Numbered from the stretch's first letter, positions 12,524 through 21,407 are shown. The stretch: DNA of 64,000 nt from Streptomyces sp. NBC_00569 (GCF_036345255.1 NZ_CP107783.1:7176001-7240000); one strand, 5' to 3'. The notes: generated from the letters alone by a model not told the origin. Translations and numbers: made by a program.

Positions 12524-13429
12524 TTACGGCACTCGGTACGTCTCCCCGTACACCTTCCACACCAGGGGTGTCTTGAGGGTCAGGTTGCCGTCGTAGAGGA
12601 ACTGGCGCTGGGCCGTGTCGATACGGGTGGTGTCGCGGTCCGGCTTCTTCGCCTTCATCGCCGTGCGGCGCACGTCGAGGAAGATGTCGAGGTACGCCTT
12701 CTCCTTGCCGCCCTGCGCCGGGGTGTCCGCCTCCCGCATGGCCTTCTCGCGCAGGCCGTAGAAGCCGCTCGGGCCCGTGCCGGGGCCGTGCAGGACCATC
12801 GCGTCGTAGTAGATGAACTGGCCGAGCGTGCCCAGGCCGTCGAGCTTGGCGAGGCGGACGGCCGGGTCGAAGTACACGCGGTCGCGCTCGGAGTTCTCTG
12901 CGGCGCGGAAGGCCGGGTCGGACGCCTCCTTCTTCCACGCGGCGGTGAAGCCGGGGTCGAGGCCCTCGTGGGAGTCCGTGCCGTCGACCTTGCGCAGGGC
13001 GGGCAGATAGCGGGCGAGGCCGTTGTCCGGGTGGGCCTTCGTGTACCGCTCGACGAGGGTGAGCAGGTCGTGCGTGCCGGTGCAGAAGCCGATGATCCCG
13101 GCCGTGTAGCCCTGGCCGTCCTTGATGTCCTCGATGTAGCCGTACTGACCGCGCCAGTCGAGCGTCGAGTTCTCCGCGCTGGCCACGATCTGCTGGGCGA
13201 GGTCCTTCTTCGCGGGCGCGGCGAGGCCGGGCGGCAGGTCGGCGATGGCGTCGTCGTCGGCCTTCTTCTCCGCGGCGGCCTTGGCAGCCTCGGCGTCCCC
13301 GTCGGAGTGCTGCGACGAGGACGTGCCGTGCGAGCCGCTCTTGCCGTCGTCGTGGCTGGGCGTGAAGAGGAACACCGCGACCGTGGCGACCGGAGCCACG
13401 GCCAGGAGTATGCAGCCTGCGCGTTTCAT
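12524..13429 (-). CDS. csn: GH46 chitosanase, secreted
   Basis: 301 residues from the ATG at 13429; an upstream in-frame codon at 13456 would precede the signal peptide. Residues 1-25 (MKRAGCILLAVAPVATVAVF) form a signal peptide or membrane anchor, followed by a charged linker to about residue 75. The catalytic domain then shows SAENSTLDW and YIEDIKDGQGYTAGIIGF, placing the GH46 catalytic acid at Glu86 and the catalytic Asp at Asp104; the spacing of 18 equals that of E22/D40 in the Streptomyces N174 enzyme. It hydrolyses chitosan outside the cell. The long linker and lack of a clear cleavage site leave open whether it is released or anchored. Confidence 0.93.
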   Translation of the reverse strand: MKRAGCILLAVAPVATVAVFLFTPSHDDGKSGSHGTSSSQHSDGDAEAAKAAAEKKADDDAIADLPPGLAAPAKKDLAQQIVASAENSTLDWRGQYGYIEDIKDGQGYTAGIIGFCTGTHDLLTLVERYTKAHPDNGLARYLPALRKVDGTDSHEGLDPGFTAAWKKEASDPAFRAAENSERDRVYFDPAVRLAKLDGLGTLGQFIYYDAMVLHGPGTGPSGFYGLREKAMREADTPAQGGKEKAYLDIFLDVRRTAMKAKKPDRDTTRIDTAQRQFLYDGNLTLKTPLVWKVYGETYRVP

Positions 13430-13673
13430 GCGGCTCAGATTACGTGGCGGACGCACCGGCTCCGATCTCCGCCGCTATGGACCGAAGATCGACCCGGCGC
13501 CGGTCTCGGCCGGGGGGAGCCGACAGCGAGTCGATCGCGAAGCGAGTGCGAGTCGGCGGCCGGCCGATCCAACGCGAGCCGAGCGCGAGCCACTCCCAGG
13601 CCGCGCGCCGACCGGGTGCGTCGCGCCGCCGGACGCGCAGGCGCAGGAGCGGGCGAAGTGGCGGCCCGTCGCA

Positions 13674-14588
13674 CTACGGCTGCTTGAGGAACGTCAGCGC
13701 CATGAGGAGTACGAACAGCCCCGCGCACGCCGAGCCCTGCACCAGGGTGCGGCGGGCGCGGGGTGCGTACGCGAGGGCGAGGGTCGCCGCGCCGCCCGTG
13801 AGCAGGCCGCCCAAGTGGCCCTGCCAGGAGGCGAATCCGGCCGAGATCAGCATCCACAGCAGGAAGTACGCCATGAACCGGTTGACGCCGCTCATGTCCG
13901 CGCCCAGGCGCCGTGCCATCACGTAGTACGCGGCGCCGAGCCCGAAGATCGCGCCCGACGCGCCGACCGTGAGGGTGCCCGGGGCGATCAGGTAGACGAG
14001 CACGGAGCTGCCGAACGCGGACAGGAGATAGACGGCGAGGTAGCGGACGCGGCCCAGCTGTGTCTCGACGACGCGGCCGAGGTTCCACAGCGAGTACATG
14101 TTGAACAGGATGTGCAGGATTCCGAAGACGCCCTCGGTGGCCGGCATGTGGAGGAACGCGCCGGTGATCATCCGGTACCACTCGCCCGCCACCACCCCCT
14201 CCGCGTGGAAGGCTGCCGGGAACCCGTCCTGGTACACGTAGTGCCCGCCGTCGGGGCCGACGAGCCCCGCGCCCAGCATCCCGAACCGGTCCACGACGGC
14301 CGGGCGCACCAGCTCGGCGAGGTAGGCCACGATGTTCAGGCCCATCAGGACGTACGTGACGAGCGGCACGGCCGACACCCGTCCGCCGAAGACCGTGCGG
14401 GCCTGGCGGACCGAGCGGACGCCCTCCTTCACGCAGTCGGGGCAGTGGTGGCCGACGGCCGCCGAGCGCATGCAGTCGGGGCAGATGGGCCGCTCACAGC
14501 GGGTGCAGCCGACGTAGGTCTCCACCTTGGGATGGCGGTAGCAGGTGGTGGCCGCGGGGGTCGTGGCGGGTTGGGACTCGGCTTCCAC
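13674..14588 (-). CDS. Rhomboid family intramembrane serine protease with N-terminal zinc-binding segment
   Basis: 304 residues. The N-terminal 60 residues carry CYRHPKVETYVGCTRCERP and CPDCMRSA...HHCPDC, a B-box-like zinc-binding segment common in actinobacterial rhomboids. Six or seven hydrophobic segments follow. The catalytic Ser lies in GASGAIFGLGA and the catalytic His in SWQGHLGGLLTG; the HILFNMYSLW segment supplies the usual His/Asn. It should cleave membrane-protein substrates within the bilayer. The gene stands alone on the minus strand; 13430-13673 downstream holds no gene. Confidence 0.92.
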   Translation of the reverse strand: MEAESQPATTPAATTCYRHPKVETYVGCTRCERPICPDCMRSAAVGHHCPDCVKEGVRSVRQARTVFGGRVSAVPLVTYVLMGLNIVAYLAELVRPAVVDRFGMLGAGLVGPDGGHYVYQDGFPAAFHAEGVVAGEWYRMITGAFLHMPATEGVFGILHILFNMYSLWNLGRVVETQLGRVRYLAVYLLSAFGSSVLVYLIAPGTLTVGASGAIFGLGAAYYVMARRLGADMSGVNRFMAYFLLWMLISAGFASWQGHLGGLLTGGAATLALAYAPRARRTLVQGSACAGLFVLLMALTFLKQP

Positions 14589-14661
14589 GGCCGGCTCCTC
14601 TGAGGTTCGGGGAGGGGGACAGAGCCGGTGGGGACGGCGGCGAACAAAATAGCGAACGCCG

Positions 14662-15612
14662 TCAGGTGCCGGTGCCCCGGGTGCGGTTCAGCCAGGCGGC
14701 TGCCCGCGTGAGCGCCGCGTCCGCCTCGGGCAGGAACCCGGCCGCGCCCAGGAACCCGTGGAACACCCCCGGATACAGCGCCACCTCCGCTCGCACCCCG
14801 GCGCACGCGAGCCGCCGCGCGTAGGCGAGACCCTCGTCGCGCAGCGGGTCGCAGTCCGCGAGGAGCACGAGGGCGGGCGGCAGCCCGTCGAGGTCGGGCG
14901 CGAGTCCGGGTGAGGCGGCGACGGGATCGCCGCCGGCACCGAGGTACTGCTCCCAGTACCAGCGCATATGGGCCGTCGTGTGGAAGAACCCCCGTCCGAA
15001 CGCCACCGGGGACTCGCCGCCGAGCCGGTGGTCGAGCACGGGGTACAGCAGCAACTGGGCCGCGATCGTCGGCCCCTCGGGATCGCCCTGGGCCCGCTGT
15101 GCGACGGCGGCGGCCAGGTTCCCGCCGCTGGAGTCCCCGGCGACGAACAGCCGGTCCGGGTCGCACCCCAGTTCCTTCGCGTGCGCGGCGGCCCACCGCG
15201 TCACGGCGTACGCGTCGTGGGAGGCGGCCGGGAAGGGGTGTTCGGGGGCCCGCCGGTAGTCGACGGAGACCACCGACGCACCGGACAGCGCGGCGAGTCG
15301 GCGGCAGAGCCCGTCGTGCGTGTCGAGGTCGCAGAGCACCCACCCGCCGCCGTGCAGGAACACCACGAGCGGGCGCGGGCCGTCGGGCTCGGGCTCGTAG
15401 ATCCGTACGGGCACGGGGGTATCGAGATCCGGCGCGGGCACCCGGCGCTCGGTCACCGATCTCATCGGCACCACAGGCTCTCCGAGCCCCGCCCGCGCGG
15501 CGGCCCGCAGGGCGTCCGCGTCGAGGGGACCGTCGCCCGGGTCGGGGAACGCGGCCGACATGGCGTCGCACAGGGTGCGCGCCTGCGGGGTGAGGGGGTC
15601 GTGCGCCGTCAT
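14662..15612 (-). CDS. Alpha/beta hydrolase, hormone-sensitive lipase (HSL) type esterase
   Basis: 316 residues. The oxyanion-hole motif HGGGWVLCDLDTHD is near residue 90, the nucleophile is in GDSSGGNLAAAV near residue 160, the acid is probably in LADCDPLRDEG and the catalytic His in YPGVFHGFLG. These mark the bacterial HSL/LipF esterase family, which hydrolyses short acyl esters. The ATG at 15612 overlaps the end of the SDR gene (ATGA), and the SDR start overlaps the LLM oxidoreductase stop, so all three form one operon. In this setting it may hydrolyse an ester or lactone of a steroid or a terpenoid; no specific substrate can be read. Confidence 0.85.
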   Translation of the reverse strand: MTAHDPLTPQARTLCDAMSAAFPDPGDGPLDADALRAAARAGLGEPVVPMRSVTERRVPAPDLDTPVPVRIYEPEPDGPRPLVVFLHGGGWVLCDLDTHDGLCRRLAALSGASVVSVDYRRAPEHPFPAASHDAYAVTRWAAAHAKELGCDPDRLFVAGDSSGGNLAAAVAQRAQGDPEGPTIAAQLLLYPVLDHRLGGESPVAFGRGFFHTTAHMRWYWEQYLGAGGDPVAASPGLAPDLDGLPPALVLLADCDPLRDEGLAYARRLACAGVRAEVALYPGVFHGFLGAAGFLPEADAALTRAAAWLNRTRGTGT

Positions 15613-16337
15613 CCCGCCGTCGACCCCCCGTCCACGGTGAACTCCGTGCCGGTGATGTACGAGGAGGCGTCCGACGCCAGGAACAGGACCAGTTCGCCGA
15701 CCTCCTCCGGGCGGCCCATCCGGCCCAGCGGCAGATGCGACCAGTCCTTGCCGGAGACCCCGGCGATCATCGGGGTGTCGATGGCGCCCGGGTGCACCGA
15801 GTTGACGCGGATCCCGTACCCGGCCAGGTCGAGCGCCGATGACCGGGTCAGGCCACGCAGGCCGAACTTCGTGGAGCCGTACGCGGCGTGCCCCGGGATG
15901 CCGATGAGGCCCGCCGTCGACGAGACGTTGACGACGGATCCGCCGCCCGCCTCCCTCATCGCGGGCACCACGGCCTGGATGCCGAGGAACGGGCCGAGGA
16001 GATTGACCCGGATCAGCTGCTCGAAGTTCTCCAGGGTCTCCCGCTCGACCGGGGCGGTGCGCCACAGTGCCGCGTTGTTGACCAGCGCGTCGATGCGTCC
16101 GAAGGCGCCGAGCGTGGCATCGACGACCTCGCCCCAGCTGTCCGGGTCCGACACGTCGTGCCGCACGAACAGCCCGTGATCTCCGAGCGACCTGGCGACC
16201 TCGACGCCCTCCTCCTCCCGCACGTCCGTGACCACGACCCGCGCGCCGGCCGCCGCGGCGAGAGCGGCCTCCGCCGCGCCCTGCCCGCGCCCCGCGCCCG
16301 TGATGACGACGACCTTGCCGTCCAGTGAGACCGTCAC
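15609..16337 (-). CDS. Short-chain dehydrogenase/reductase (SDR)
   Basis: 242 residues from the GTG at 16337, which overlaps the stop of the LLM gene (GTGA). The cofactor motif TGAGRGQGAA is at the N-terminus and the active-site Tyr/Lys at YGSTK, with Ser in NVSSTAGLIG; the C-terminal SYITGTEFTVDGGSTAG is typical of classical SDRs. Similarity in layout to 3-alpha/20-beta-hydroxysteroid dehydrogenases suggests an alcohol/ketone conversion on a steroid-sized ring, but substrate specificity cannot be proved from motifs. It is the middle gene of an operon with an LLM oxidoreductase and an HSL esterase. Confidence 0.88.
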   Translation of the reverse strand: MTVSLDGKVVVITGAGRGQGAAEAALAAAAGARVVVTDVREEEGVEVARSLGDHGLFVRHDVSDPDSWGEVVDATLGAFGRIDALVNNAALWRTAPVERETLENFEQLIRVNLLGPFLGIQAVVPAMREAGGGSVVNVSSTAGLIGIPGHAAYGSTKFGLRGLTRSSALDLAGYGIRVNSVHPGAIDTPMIAGVSGKDWSHLPLGRMGRPEEVGELVLFLASDASSYITGTEFTVDGGSTAG

Positions 16338-17467
16338 TTCGCCTCCAGTGCCCGGAAGTGCGGGATGACCTTCTCGCCCCACTGGCGGATGGTCTCCATG
16401 CACGCCTCCTGCGGGACCGTGCCCATCTGGATCAGGCACATCACCTCGTCCACGCCGATCTCGCGCAGCTGCTCGACGTACGAGATCGCGGTGTCCGCGG
16501 AGCCGTAGGCGTGTTCGGCGTTGTAGGTGCCGGTGTCGACCGGGCGGGCCGGGATGTTCGTCTCGTGCAGCTTGGCGACGAGTTCCTCGCGGTCCTTGGC
16601 CATCGCGGCCACGTGGTCGGCGGCGTCTTCGGACTCCGCGTAGGAAGTGGGCGCGGGCGCGTTCCCGTACCAGTGCGCGATCGACTCGGCGAAGAAGCGC
16701 TGGCCGCGCGTGCCGAGGCGCAGGGCGAGGTCCGCGTCGTCGAGGACGATCGTCGGGCAGAGCGCCGAGAGGTGGTCGTTGACCTCGGTGGACACGAAGC
16801 GCTCGCCGGTGCGGGTCGCGATGGCCTCGTCGTAGACCTTCCGCATCGTGCGGACGTCGTCGGCGCCGGCGAAGCCCATCACCAGGGCCCCGATGCCGAG
16901 TTCGGCCGCGAGCTTGAGCGTGTCGTGCCTGGAGCAGGCCATGAAGAGCGGCGGGTGCGGGTTCTGCACCGGGCGGGGCAGGATCGCGCCGGGCCCGATG
17001 TCGATCGAGCCGTGCCACTCGAACTGCTCCTCGCGCCAGGCCGAGGAGAAGATCCGCAGGGCCTCCTCCATCTGCGGATACGTGTCCTCGGGGCGGACCC
17101 CGTACATCCGCATCTCCTGCTTCGTCGCGCCGCGGCCCGCGCCGATGTCGACGCGGCCGCCGGTCAGCGAGTCGAGCATCGCGGCCCGCTCGGCGACGCG
17201 GACGGGGTGCTGGTAGCCGAAGGGCATCGTGACGACGCCGTGCCCGATGCGGATCCGGGACGTCCTGGCCGCGACCCAGGTCAGGAAGATCTCGGACGCG
17301 CTCATGTGCGCGTACTGGGTGAGGGAGTGGTGCTCGACCGCCCAGATGCGGTCGAAGCCCATCTCCTCGGCGAACACGGCCTGTTCGACGCAGTCCCTGA
17401 GGACCTGGCGCTCGTTCTCTGGCGTCGGGTCGGCGAGCTGGGCCTCGAAGATCATGGAGAACTTCAC
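16334..17467 (-). CDS. LLM-class flavin/F420-dependent oxidoreductase
   Basis: 377 residues from the GTG at 17467 (GGGAGG upstream). It is a luciferase-like monooxygenase fold protein: KFSMIFEAQ at the start, DRIWAVEHHSLTQYAHMSASEIFL, RIRIGHGVVTMPFGYQHP and DSLTGGRVDIGAGRGATKQEMRMYG are characteristic. A homologous gene (Rv3520c type) accompanies the cholesterol cluster of Mycobacterium tuberculosis, which supports a steroid link, but the reaction is not established. Whether the cofactor is FMN or F420 is not decidable here. It heads the operon with the SDR and esterase and is divergent from a PadR regulator; a candidate operator (17497-17510) lies between them. Confidence 0.85.
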   Translation of the reverse strand: MKFSMIFEAQLADPTPENERQVLRDCVEQAVFAEEMGFDRIWAVEHHSLTQYAHMSASEIFLTWVAARTSRIRIGHGVVTMPFGYQHPVRVAERAAMLDSLTGGRVDIGAGRGATKQEMRMYGVRPEDTYPQMEEALRIFSSAWREEQFEWHGSIDIGPGAILPRPVQNPHPPLFMACSRHDTLKLAAELGIGALVMGFAGADDVRTMRKVYDEAIATRTGERFVSTEVNDHLSALCPTIVLDDADLALRLGTRGQRFFAESIAHWYGNAPAPTSYAESEDAADHVAAMAKDREELVAKLHETNIPARPVDTGTYNAEHAYGSADTAISYVEQLREIGVDEVMCLIQMGTVPQEACMETIRQWGEKVIPHFRALEAK

Positions 17468-17496
17468 GGGGATCCTCCCGAGTGATGTGTTTCTAA

Positions 17497-17510
17497 TAGG
17501 AATACTTCTA
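17497..17510. promoter_or_regulatory. Candidate PadR operator, copy 1
   Basis: TAGG-aatact-TCTA in the 88-base divergent promoter region between the LLM and padR genes; the preceding bases extend it to CTAATAGGAATA. A very similar element occurs at 18664-18677 before fadD3. See the paired-site finding. Confidence 0.45.
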
Positions 17511-17555
17511 GCAGGCATACGTGGGGCAGGGGAAGGGGCTACGTAGACTGCGTGC

Positions 17556-18161
17556 GTGGTGAAGAAGAAGGCGGTAGACGACGCGGCCGGCGCGGAGCGC
17601 CCCGCACTCCCGGCGACCAGCTGGGCGGTGCTCGGGCTGCTCTCCTTCGGTGAGGAGCTGTCCGGCTACGACCTGAAGAAGTGGTCCGACTGGTCCCTGC
17701 GCTTCTTCTACTGGAGTCCGTCGTTCAGTCAGATCTACAGCGAGCTCAAGCGGCTGGAGAAGGCCGGTTACGCGACCTCGCGGATGGTGGCGCAGGAGAC
17801 CGGCACTCGTGACAAGCGGGTCTACCGGATCACCGACGAGGGCATGGAGGCCGTGCGGACCTGGGCGCGCGAGGCGCCCGTCGACCCGCCCGTCCTCAAG
17901 CACGGGCCCATGCTGCGGCTCTGGCTCGGGCACCTGCTCGAAGGTGAGCAGATGCGTGAAGTGCTCGCGCGGCACCGGGAGTTCGCCGAGACGATGCGGG
18001 TGCGCGCGGAGGAGGACGTGGAGGGCGCGAAGGCGAACGAGGCCTGGACGTACCCCACGCTCACGCTCAAGTGGGCCGAGCGGTACTACGCGTCGGAGCG
18101 CGACCTGGCCGACGCCATGCTCGCGGACATCGAGGAGCTGGAGCGCGGCAAGCGCCCGTAG
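17556..18161 (+). CDS. PadR family transcriptional regulator
   Basis: 201 residues, starting at GTG 17556 (a second GTG follows directly). The winged-helix N-terminal domain shows WAVLGLLSFGEELSGYDLKKW, SFSQIYSELKRLEKAGY and DKRVYRITDEGMEAVRTW, the PadR signature. A C-terminal helical dimerisation domain (PadR C-terminal type, residues about 105-195) follows. It is divergent from the LLM/SDR/esterase operon and directly upstream of the fadD3 region. Its 3' end overlaps the convergent flavin-reductase gene by 76 bases. PadR proteins typically repress neighbouring genes and release on binding small aromatic or other ligands. Confidence 0.9.
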   Translation: MVKKKAVDDAAGAERPALPATSWAVLGLLSFGEELSGYDLKKWSDWSLRFFYWSPSFSQIYSELKRLEKAGYATSRMVAQETGTRDKRVYRITDEGMEAVRTWAREAPVDPPVLKHGPMLRLWLGHLLEGEQMREVLARHREFAETMRVRAEEDVEGAKANEAWTYPTLTLKWAERYYASERDLADAMLADIEELERGKRP

Positions 18162-18637
18162 GTGCGCCGGAAGTAGAGCAGCGGCCCCGCGTCGCGGTGC
18201 GTGGTCAGTGAGGTGACCCGGCCGAGCGCGATGGCGTGGTCGCCGCCGTCGAGCACGTCGGCGAGCTCGCACTCGATCGTGGCGAGCGCTCCGTCGAGCA
18301 GGGGGGCGCCGTTGCCGCCCGGCCGCCAGGGTGTGCCCGCGAACTTGTCGCCGCCCGTCACCGCGAAGCGCCGGCACAGCTCGCGCTGGTCCTCGGCGAG
18401 GACGTTGACGGCGAACCGGCCCGCTGCCCTGATCCGTGGCCAGGTCGTCGAGGTGTGCGCCGGGCAGAAGCAGACCAGGGGCGGGTCGAGCGAGACCGAC
18501 GAGAACGACTGCACGGCCATGCCCGCGGGCCGCCCGTCCGCGTCCAGTGCGGTGATGACCGCGACGCCCGTACAGAAACCGGCGAGGGCGGACTTCAGGT
18601 CCTCGGCCGAAGTGGCGGGGTGGGTGGGGATCGGCAT
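18086..18637 (-). CDS. Flavin reductase-like (HpaC/HsaB-type) protein
   Basis: 183 residues from the ATG at 18637 (GGAGG upstream). The FMN-binding split-barrel signature is present: FCTGVAVITALDADGRPAGM, SFSSVSLDPPLVCFCPA, AGRFAVNVLAEDQREL and GDHAIALGRV, ending in PLLYFRRTYGRL. These enzymes supply reduced flavin to two-component monooxygenases such as HsaA. The body resembles the hsaB product at 48483-48971, but this copy lies beside fadD3. After the normal family end a further Ser-rich tail of about 20 residues runs into the convergent padR gene. It is divergent from fadD3; the two share a promoter region with a candidate PadR operator. Confidence 0.85.
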   Translation of the reverse strand: MPIPTHPATSAEDLKSALAGFCTGVAVITALDADGRPAGMAVQSFSSVSLDPPLVCFCPAHTSTTWPRIRAAGRFAVNVLAEDQRELCRRFAVTGGDKFAGTPWRPGGNGAPLLDGALATIECELADVLDGGDHAIALGRVTSLTTHRDAGPLLYFRRTYGRLPRSSSSMSASMASARSRSDA

Positions 18638-18663
18638 GCGAGGCCTCCAAGGAATGTGCCTAC

Positions 18664-18677
18664 TAGGTATATGCCTA
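18664..18677. promoter_or_regulatory. Candidate PadR operator, copy 2
   Basis: TAGG-tatatg-CCTA, a perfect 4+4 dyad, with upstream extension to CCTACTAGGTATA. It lies between the divergent flavin-reductase gene and fadD3. Ten of the twelve bases of CTAnTAGGnATA match the copy at 17493-17504. AT-rich for this genome. Confidence 0.45.
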
Positions 18678-18746
18678 ACCGAAACACCTGTGATTGGATA
18701 CCGGCCACGCTCGCACGTCAAGTACCCCTGATCACAGGGAGGGTCC

Positions 18747-20330
18747 GTGACCAGCACCACCCCACCGCGTACGCTCGCCCAGCTCCCCGAGTACGCCGCC
18801 GCCGCGTACGGCGACCGGGAGGCACTCGCCGACGGCGAGGTCCGCTGGAGCTTCCGCCGGCTGCGCGACGAGATCGCCGCGGCCTCGCGCGCCGCCGTCG
18901 CGCACGGCATACGCCCCGGCACCCGCGTCGCGATCTGGGCCGCCAACAGCCGTCAGTGGATCCTCGCCGCACTGGGCGCGGTCGGTGCCGGGGCGGTCCT
19001 CGTCCCGGTCAACACGCGCTACAAGGCGGCCGAGGCCGCCGACATCATCCGCCGCAGCGGCGCCGAACTCCTCTTCACGGAGCGCGGCTTCCTCGGCACC
19101 GACTACGTCCACACACTCCGGGCGAGCGGTGAGGACCTCGGCGCCCTGCGCTCCGTGGTCGTCCTCCGCGGCGACGCGCACGACGACGCTCTCGCATGGG
19201 AGACGTACCTGAAGGCGGGCGAAGGAGTCACCGACACCGAACGCCTGGCCCGGGCCGCCGCCGTGGGCCCCGACGACCTCAGCGACATCCTCTACACCTC
19301 CGGCACCACCGGCCGCCCCAAGGGCGTGACGACGACCCATGGACAGACGCTCCGCCTCTACGAGGAGTGGTCGCACCAGGTCACCCTGAGAACCGGCGAC
19401 CGCTACCTCCTGCTGAACCCGTTCTTCCACACCTTCGGCTACAAGGCGGGCATCATCGCCTGTCTGCTGCGCGGCGTCACGATGCTGCCCGAGGAGGTCT
19501 ACGACGCCGACCGCGTCCTGGAGCGCATCGCCACCGAACGCGTCTCGTGCCTGATGGGCCCGCCGACGGTGTTCCACGGCCTGATCCACCACCCCCACCG
19601 GAGCGAAGCGGACCTCGGAGCGCTGCGGCTCGCCGGAACCGGCGCCGCGGCCGTCCCGACCGAACTGGTCGAACTCATCCGCACCGAACTCGGCGCCCCC
19701 CACGTGTTCACGGCGTACGGACTCACCGAGTCGGGCGGCGTCGTCTCCGTGTGCCCCACGGACGCCGACGCGTGGACGGTCGCGCACACGGTGGGCCGCG
19801 CGCTGCCCGGCACCGAGATCAGGATCGCCTCACCGCTGGGCGACGAACTGCCCGCCGGCGAACCGGGCGAGGTACAGGTGCGCGGCTACCACGTGATGCG
19901 CGGCTACCTGGACGACGAAACAGCGACCCATGAGGCAGTCGCCCAGGACGGCTGGCTCCGCACGGGTGACATCGGCACGCTCGACGACCGCGGCTTCCTC
20001 ACCATCACGGACCGGCTCAAGGACATGTACGTCGTGGGCGGGTTCAACGCGTACCCGGCCGAGGTCGAGAACACGCTCCTGGGCCACGAACTGATAGTCG
20101 ACGCGGCCGTGGTCGGCGCCCCGGACGAACGGCTGGGTGAGGTGGGTGTCGCCTTCATCGTCGTGTCCGGACCCGTGGACGCGGAGCAGCTCACCGCATG
20201 GACGCGCGAGCGCCTGGCCAACTTCAAGGTGCCGCGCCGTTTCGTGACAGTCCGCGAGTTGCCGCGCAACGCGGGCGGCAAGCTCCTGAAAGGCGCGCTG
20301 CGCAGCAAGGCAAGGGGAGACCGGGGATGA
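18747..20330 (+). CDS. fadD3: Acyl-CoA synthetase, probable HIP-CoA ligase
   Basis: 527 residues. ANL-superfamily motifs: DILYTSGTTGRPKG (P-loop, about residue 180), AYGLTESG, DGWLRTGDIG, RLKDMYVVGGFNAYPAEVE and the C-terminal PRNAGGKLLKG with the catalytic Lys. FadD3 activates HIP, the C/D-ring propionate left after HsaD cleavage, as its CoA thioester. That call rests on whole-length similarity by recall and on the surrounding steroid C/D-ring genes. The next gene, an acyl-CoA dehydrogenase, starts within the stop codon (ATGA). Confidence 0.75.
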   Translation: MTSTTPPRTLAQLPEYAAAAYGDREALADGEVRWSFRRLRDEIAAASRAAVAHGIRPGTRVAIWAANSRQWILAALGAVGAGAVLVPVNTRYKAAEAADIIRRSGAELLFTERGFLGTDYVHTLRASGEDLGALRSVVVLRGDAHDDALAWETYLKAGEGVTDTERLARAAAVGPDDLSDILYTSGTTGRPKGVTTTHGQTLRLYEEWSHQVTLRTGDRYLLLNPFFHTFGYKAGIIACLLRGVTMLPEEVYDADRVLERIATERVSCLMGPPTVFHGLIHHPHRSEADLGALRLAGTGAAAVPTELVELIRTELGAPHVFTAYGLTESGGVVSVCPTDADAWTVAHTVGRALPGTEIRIASPLGDELPAGEPGEVQVRGYHVMRGYLDDETATHEAVAQDGWLRTGDIGTLDDRGFLTITDRLKDMYVVGGFNAYPAEVENTLLGHELIVDAAVVGAPDERLGEVGVAFIVVSGPVDAEQLTAWTRERLANFKVPRRFVTVRELPRNAGGKLLKGALRSKARGDRG

Positions 20331-21364
20331 ATTTCACCAGGGAACAGGACGAACTGCGCTCCGCCGTACGGGCGGTGCTGACCCGGCACGAGGGTGCGGC
20401 CGCGTGGGGCCCGCTCACCGAGGCGGTCGGCGCGGCGGGCCTCGGGGTGCCGGAGGAGTACGGAGGGTACGGCGGCGGCACGGTGGAGACGTACGTGGTC
20501 ATGGAGGAACTGGGCCGGGCACTCAGCCCGGTCCCGTACCTGGCCTCCACCGTCCTGGCCACCCAGGCGCTGCTCGCGTCCGGCAACGCGCAGGCCTGCG
20601 CGGAGCTGCTCCCCGAGCTCGCCGACGGCACCGCGGTGGGAGCGCTGGCCTGGGCGGAGGACGGAAGCTGGGAACCGGAGGCGATGAACGCCCGGGTCCG
20701 AGCGGGCCGGCTCACCGGAGTGAAGGAGCACGTCCTGACGGGCCCAGGAAGCCCGGACACCCTGCTGGTCCTGGCCCGGGGCGAAGGCGGACTCGGACTG
20801 TTCCGGGTCGACGTTCCCGAAACCGGGTTCACGCCGCTGCCCACCATGGACCAGACCCGCCCCCAGGCCCGAGTCACCTTCGACGGGTCCCCGGCCGAAC
20901 TCCTCGCAGCCGACGGAGAACGTGTCCTGTCCCGAGTACGGGACCTCGCCTGCACAGCGCTGGCCGCCGAACAGACAGGCGCCGCAACCCGGGCACTCGC
21001 GGACACCGTCCAGTACGCCAAGGACCGTGTGCAGTTCGGGCGGCCCATCGGCTCGTTCCAGGCGGTCAAACACCGGACAGCCGACCTGCACGTCCAACTG
21101 GAGGCGGCACGCTCACTGGCACTGGAGGCCGCGCACTCCAACGCCGCACCCCACCTGGCGGCAGCGGCAGAAGCCGCCTGTTCCCAGGCGTACGAGCAAG
21201 TGGCCGGCGAGATGATCCAGCTGCACGGAGGCATAGGCATCACCTGGGAACACGAGGCCCACCGCCACCTGAAGCGGGCCCACTCGGGCCACCACCTGTT
21301 CGGCACCCCCTCGGCACACCGCCGACGGCTCGCCGACAGGCTGGGCCTGACCCCGGTGGCGTAG
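20327..21364 (+). CDS. Acyl-CoA dehydrogenase family protein (steroid FadE subunit type)
   Basis: 345 residues with the N-terminal helical part (MNFTREQDELRSAVRAVLTRHEG), a middle beta domain and the C-terminal QFGRPIGSFQAVKHRTADLHV and LHGGIGITWEHEAHRHLKRA. It is shorter than the usual 380-390 residues and resembles the smaller subunits of alpha2-beta2 acyl-CoA dehydrogenases of steroid catabolism (FadE32/FadE33 or ChsE2 type). The partner could be the FadE31-like protein at 23558-24700 or a protein elsewhere. It is co-translated with fadD3, so it probably oxidises a CoA thioester of the C/D-ring pathway. Confidence 0.75.
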   Translation: MNFTREQDELRSAVRAVLTRHEGAAAWGPLTEAVGAAGLGVPEEYGGYGGGTVETYVVMEELGRALSPVPYLASTVLATQALLASGNAQACAELLPELADGTAVGALAWAEDGSWEPEAMNARVRAGRLTGVKEHVLTGPGSPDTLLVLARGEGGLGLFRVDVPETGFTPLPTMDQTRPQARVTFDGSPAELLAADGERVLSRVRDLACTALAAEQTGAATRALADTVQYAKDRVQFGRPIGSFQAVKHRTADLHVQLEAARSLALEAAHSNAAPHLAAAAEAACSQAYEQVAGEMIQLHGGIGITWEHEAHRHLKRAHSGHHLFGTPSAHRRRLADRLGLTPVA

Positions 21365-21407
21365 CCTCGGGACTCCCGCCACACGACAGCACCATCGGAG
21401 CCGCCCA

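Noticed and set aside
18687..18738. Inverted repeat CCTGTGAT / ATCACAGG before fadD3
   Set aside because: Eight-base arms with a 36-base spacer could arise by chance; it may contribute to regulation but no matching copy was found elsewhere.
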